Shown here piece after piece: positions 60,670 to 64,000 of a stretch of 64,000 nt of DNA (position 1 is the stretch's first letter; each line of letters starts with the position of its first letter). Under the pieces are notes generated by a model. The model did no database searches, was not told the DNA's origin, and saw nothing but the letters and a program-made list of their open reading frames with translations. A program made the position numbers and the translations under genes. The DNA is from SZAS-79 sp964599095 (GTDB taxonomy: Bacteria; Pseudomonadota; Gammaproteobacteria; Burkholderiales; SG8-39), in assembly GCA_964599095.1 (NCBI GenBank), contig CAZREB010000019.1, positions 1 to 64,000 of the forward strand, given 5' to 3'.

Positions 60670-61905
60670 TCAGGCGGCCTGCTTCGTCCTGACCACGCGC
60701 CGCGCGGGAAAGCGCGCCGTGAAGCGGCTGCCTTTTCCCGGTTCGCTCTCGATTTCCAGGCGGGCGTCGTGGCGCGCCAGTGCGTGCTTCACAATGGCGA
60801 GGCCCAGGCCTGTCCCGCCCGTTTCGCGCGAGCGGCTCCGGTCGACGCGATAGAAGCGCTCGGTCAGGCGCGGGATCTGGTCGGCCGCGATTCCGATGCC
60901 GGAATCTTCGACGGCAAACGTCGCGCCGTCGGCCGAGGCATTCCACACCAGCCTGATTTCCCCGCCCTTCGGGGTGTAGTTGACCGCATTCCCGGCCAGG
61001 TTGCCGAATGCGCTCGTCAGTTCCGTCTCCGCACCGGCGAGGTCGAAATCGCCCTCGACCTGGAGGGTGATGCGATGCCGGCCGCCGGAGAGCGCCTCCG
61101 CCTGCGCCTTGATGTGTTCGAGCAATTCAGGAATCCGCACGCGCTCGTCACGCTCCGGCGGCGGTGCGGATTCGAGCGCGGACAGCTCGAGCAGGTCTTC
61201 GATGATCCTCTGCATTCGTGACGCCTGCCCCGCCATGAGGTCCAGGTACTTGCGGGTACGCTCCGGGTCCAGCTTCAGTTCCTGAACCGTCTCGAGGAAT
61301 CCGGAGAGCACCGTGAGTGGCGTGCGCAGCTCGTGGGAGACGTTGGCCACGAAGTCGCGCCGCATGGTCTCGACCTTTTCTTCCTGGGTCACGTCGCGGC
61401 AGAGCAGCAGCTTGCTGTCGTGGCCGTACGGAATCAATTTCAGCAACAGCGCAAGCGTCGGATTGCGTGCCGGCCGCAACGTCATCGCTTCCGAAAACGC
61501 GCCGGCCTCGACATAGCGCACGAACTCCGGATCGCGCAGCAGGTTGACTATCGGCACGCCCGAGTCGACGTGCCGGTCGATCCCGAGATACGATTCCGCC
61601 CGGTCGTTGCACCATTCGACGCGATTGTGCCTGTCCAGGATCGCGACGCCATCGGGCAATGCGCGCCCGGCCTGCGCCGCACGCACGACAAGGCGCTTCA
61701 GCCGCCGCCTTTCGCGCGCGTAATTCCGCTCGTGGCGATAGAGAAGCGCGAACACCGTATCCCAGATCCCGATGGCCTCGGGCACCGGGCCGCGTGGCGG
61801 CCGCGAGAGCCAGCGGCGCAATTTGCGCACGTTGACCGCGTGGTAGCCGATCCAGCCCGCAGCCACGGCCAGTCCCGCGACCACGACCGCGGCGGTCGTA
61901 AGCAA
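60670..61905 (-). CDS. phoR: PhoR, phosphate-regulon sensor kinase
   Basis: A 411-residue membrane histidine kinase. One hydrophobic segment at about 3-22, a PAS domain at about 75-175 (DGVAILDRHNRVEWCNDRAE), the H-box FVANVSHELRTPLTVLSGFL with His191, the N-box AFGNLAGNAVNYTPKGG, and G-boxes VEDSGIGIAADQIPRL and GGTGLGLAIVKHAL. It phosphorylates PhoB when the Pst-PhoU complex signals low phosphate. It is two bases downstream of phoB. Confidence 0.95.
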   Translation of the reverse strand: MLTTAAVVVAGLAVAAGWIGYHAVNVRKLRRWLSRPPRGPVPEAIGIWDTVFALLYRHERNYARERRRLKRLVVRAAQAGRALPDGVAILDRHNRVEWCNDRAESYLGIDRHVDSGVPIVNLLRDPEFVRYVEAGAFSEAMTLRPARNPTLALLLKLIPYGHDSKLLLCRDVTQEEKVETMRRDFVANVSHELRTPLTVLSGFLETVQELKLDPERTRKYLDLMAGQASRMQRIIEDLLELSALESAPPPERDERVRIPELLEHIKAQAEALSGGRHRITLQVEGDFDLAGAETELTSAFGNLAGNAVNYTPKGGEIRLVWNASADGATFAVEDSGIGIAADQIPRLTERFYRVDRSRSRETGGTGLGLAIVKHALARHDARLEIESEPGKGSRFTARFPARRVVRTKQAA

Positions 61906-61907
61906 CG

Positions 61908-62594
61908 CTACTCCGGCCGAAGGCCGTAACCGCTGCCGCGCACCGTCTCGATCAGGCGGTCGTGCCCGGTCTCGGACAAAGCGCTGCGCAGCCGGCGGAT
62001 GTGCACGTCCACCGTGCGCTCTTCGATGTGCACGTGGTCTCCCCAGACGTGGTCGAGCAACTGCGTGCGCGAATAGATGCGGTCCGGATGCGTCATCAGG
62101 AAGTGAAGCAGCCGGAACTCCGTGGGTCCGAGATCGAGCGCGCGACCGCTCGCGCTCACTCTATGCGAGCCCGGGTCCAGGTTCAGCCCGCCCACCTCCA
62201 CCGGGTCGGCGGTGCGTTGCGGTGCGCGCCTGCGCAGCACCGCCTTGATGCGCGCCATCATCTCCTTGGTGGAGAAAGGCTTGGTCAGGTAGTCGTCCGC
62301 GCCCGCCTCCAGGCCGGCGAGCTTGTCGGGTTCCTGCGCGCGGGCTGTCAACAGGATGATCGGCAGCTCGCGCGTGCGCTTGTCGGCGCGCAGCCGCTTG
62401 AGGAACGTGAGCCCCGACTCGCCCGGCAACATCCAGTCGAGCAGGATGACGTCGGGCAGCGACTGGCGCAGGTGCGCTTCCGCTTCGCCGACGTTGCCTG
62501 CGCGCAGCACGGAATGGCCTGCATGCTCGAGGTTGACAGCTACGAGCTCGACGATTGCCGGTTCGTCCTCGACCACAAGGATGCGGCTGCCCAT
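61908..62594 (-). CDS. phoB: PhoB, phosphate-regulon response regulator
   Basis: A 228-residue OmpR-type regulator. The receiver domain has ILVVEDEPAIVELVAVNLEH, the phospho-acceptor Asp53 in VILLDWMLPGESG and the lysine in DDYLTKPFS. The winged-helix domain ends RTVDVHIRRLRSALSETGHD with GSGYGLRPE. It binds Pho boxes such as the one before pstS. It lies between phoU and phoR with gaps of two to three bases. Confidence 0.96.
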   Translation of the reverse strand: MGSRILVVEDEPAIVELVAVNLEHAGHSVLRAGNVGEAEAHLRQSLPDVILLDWMLPGESGLTFLKRLRADKRTRELPIILLTARAQEPDKLAGLEAGADDYLTKPFSTKEMMARIKAVLRRRAPQRTADPVEVGGLNLDPGSHRVSASGRALDLGPTEFRLLHFLMTHPDRIYSRTQLLDHVWGDHVHIEERTVDVHIRRLRSALSETGHDRLIETVRGSGYGLRPE

Positions 62595-62597
62595 GCG

Positions 62598-63320
62598 TCA
62601 GGGGGTCTCTTCGCGACTGGCTTTGTCGCGTTCCTGTTCGAGATAATCCGAATGCCGCACGTCGGTGCCCTCGACGACATAGATCACGTATTCGGCCATG
62701 TTCTTGGCATGGTCACCGATGCGCTCGATGGCCTTGGCCACCCAGATGACCTCCAGCGCAGTCGAGATCGTGCGCGGGTCTTCCATCATGTAGGTGATCA
62801 ACTGGCGCAGGATCGCGCGGAACTCCGAGTCGATCCGCGCATCCGCAAGCACCGTCGTGGCGGCGGCCGACGCGTCGAGGCGCGCAAACGCATCGAGTGC
62901 CTGGCGCAGCATGTTGAGCGCAGTGTCCGCCACGTGCCTGATCTGCGGCAGGCGCTCCGCCGGCACTCGACCGCTGGCATGGATCGACTTGGCCATGCGC
63001 GCGATCTTTTCCGCCTCGTCGCCGACCCTTTCCAGGTCGGTGACGGTCTTGCTGATCGCCATGATCATGCGCAGGTCGCCCGCAGTCGGCTGGCGCCGGG
63101 CGATTACGTGCGCGCAGTCCTGGTCGATGCTGATCTCGTAGGAGTCGACCTCGTGGTCGCCGCGGATCACCCGGTCGGCAAGGGCCGAGTCGCCGGTCGT
63201 GAACGCATCCAGCGCGCTTCGGATCTGGGACTCGACCAGACCGCCCATCGCGAGCACCAGCGTGCGAAGCCCATCGAGGTCGATGTCGTACTGCTTGGAC
63301 GAATGTTCACTGCTTGCCAT
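62598..63320 (-). CDS. phoU: PhoU, phosphate signalling regulator
   Basis: A 240-residue all-helical protein of two repeated three-helix bundles. Metal-binding motifs are present in both halves: DLERVGDEAEKIARMA and AKAIERIGDHAKNMAEYVIY. It relays Pst transporter status to PhoR. Here it is the first gene of phoUBR, unlike E. coli where it follows pstB. No clear Pho box was seen upstream (63321-63526), so the promoter is unresolved. Confidence 0.95.
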   Translation of the reverse strand: MASSEHSSKQYDIDLDGLRTLVLAMGGLVESQIRSALDAFTTGDSALADRVIRGDHEVDSYEISIDQDCAHVIARRQPTAGDLRMIMAISKTVTDLERVGDEAEKIARMAKSIHASGRVPAERLPQIRHVADTALNMLRQALDAFARLDASAAATTVLADARIDSEFRAILRQLITYMMEDPRTISTALEVIWVAKAIERIGDHAKNMAEYVIYVVEGTDVRHSDYLEQERDKASREETP

Positions 63321-63526
63321 AGAATCCCTTGGCCCCGGCGGTCGAATCCTTGCCGCTGGATAGTTTAAGTTCGAACACGCGCTGCGCTCGGGGAGAAATC
63401 CGCTCCCTTCGAACCGCCCCAGTTTCGCCCGCCAATGTTACGACCGGATGACATCGGCCAAGCCCATGAAATCAAAGAGCGATTCGAAAATGCGACGAAA
63501 AATGACGGCGGCCCGACCGGCGCGGA

Positions 63527-64000
63527 TCAATCCGCCTTGAGCCCCAGCCTGCGGATGATCTCACCCCAACGTGCGACGTCGGCCCGGAAAACCTCGCCGA
63601 ACTGCTCCGGGCTCATCGGCTCGGGGTCCAGGCCGAGCGAGCCGAACTGCTCCTTGAGCGCCGGCGCCGCGATCACCTTGCCGATCGCCTGGTTCAGGCG
63701 CTCGATCACCGGGCGCGGCGTGCCGGCCGGCACGAACCAGCCGTACCACGGGGCGAATTCGTAGCCGGGCGCGCCGCCTTCGGCGATCGTCGGCAGGTCC
63801 GGCATCGCCGGCGTGCGCCTGGCGCCGGAGGTCGCGATCGCCTTCAGCTTGCCGTTCCTGATGTACCCCACGGCCGAGGGCAGCGTGACGATCATGACCT
63901 GGATCTGCCCGGCGACGAGGTCGCCGAGCGCAGGGCCTGCGCCCTTGTACGGGACGTGGATCAGCCTGGTGTTCGTGACGTTCTCGAACAACTCCATTGC
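63527..64000 (-). CDS. Bug/TctC-family receptor (N-terminal part outside window)
   Basis: The C-terminal half of a solute receptor; the frame stays open to the window edge, so the start lies beyond base 64000. Visible motifs: IHVPYKGAGPALGDLVAGQI, DLPTIAEGGAPGYEFAPWYG, FVPAGTPRPVIERLNQAIGK and the end EIIRRLGLKAD. It is the sixth member of this family in the window. It is followed by 206 bases without a gene before phoU, in which nothing distinct was seen. Confidence 0.92.
   Translation of the reverse strand, partial: AMELFENVTNTRLIHVPYKGAGPALGDLVAGQIQVMIVTLPSAVGYIRNGKLKAIATSGARRTPAMPDLPTIAEGGAPGYEFAPWYGWFVPAGTPRPVIERLNQAIGKVIAAPALKEQFGSLGLDPEPMSPEQFGEVFRADVARWGEIIRRLGLKAD

Noticed and set aside
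63321..63526. A Pho box before phoU
   Set aside because: No pair of CTGTNAN heptamers with 11-base spacing was found in this gap.

Overview
The window is 64 kb of GC-rich DNA from a bacterial chromosome, most likely an environmental betaproteobacterium related to Burkholderiales. The evidence is five complete and one partial Bug/TctC periplasmic binding proteins without membrane partners, many catabolic CoA-ester genes, two TRAP transporters, SsuABC-type ABC systems, SoxCD, and a classical phoU-phoB-phoR-pstSCAB cluster. No rRNA, tRNA, CRISPR array, prophage or intact transposase gene was seen. No gene-free stretch exceeds about 275 bases.

Layout. Positions 1-1665: end of umuD, then umuC. 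1745-9847: a patchwork of single genes (Bug proteins, RidA, an AraC/GyrI regulator, a truncated TauD-type dioxygenase, an SsuA-like protein, an orphan livM, a lipoprotein hydrolase), with two families of short repeats at the junctions. 9848-23392: two divergent catabolic operons around a Crp/Fnr regulator. The leftward arm is enoyl-CoA hydratase, CoA transferase, VOC protein, hyuA, hyuB and a Bug protein. The rightward arm is RidA, TRAP dctPQM, a luciferase-like monooxygenase and a quinone oxidoreductase. Together they look like uptake and ring opening of an N-containing heterocycle followed by CoA-dependent breakdown. 23465-27017: a Bug protein, a small secreted protein and a TPR/glycosyltransferase-like protein. 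27096-32403: a Csu-type chaperone-usher pilus operon (three spore-coat-U subunits, chaperone, usher, tip subunit) with FNR-like boxes.

32677-39860: Bug protein, Rieske oxygenase, VOC protein, TRAP dctPQM, then a UGSC-type selenoprotein gene with an in-frame TGA and a companion gene of unknown function. 39949-41845: soxC-soxD. 42059-44969: glutaryl-CoA-dehydrogenase-like enzyme, a thiolase-fold protein lacking the usual catalytic residues, and its DUF35 partner. 45045-45733: vapBC. 45886-50861: an ABC transporter with two permeases and an amidohydrolase. 50982-54903: a metallo-hydrolase, a CoA transferase and, divergent from it, a second companion gene plus UGSC selenoprotein pair. 55117-56559: a Tyr/Pro-rich secreted protein and an SRAP-domain protein. 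56662-63320: the phosphate regulon with a Pho box before pstS. 63527-64000: a partial Bug protein.

The most notable result is the pair of UGSC loci. Both genes encode 177-178 codons with a TGA at codon 92 or 95 followed by Gly-Ser-Cys-Thr. Both sit tightly next to paralogous companion genes. At the first locus the end of the full-length frame overlaps the companion's start codon. These are best read as selenocysteine proteins, not pseudogenes. The motif resembles the U-x-x-C centre of glycine-reductase-type selenoproteins, which suggests a reductive or thiol-redox step in organic acid metabolism; that function is inferred.
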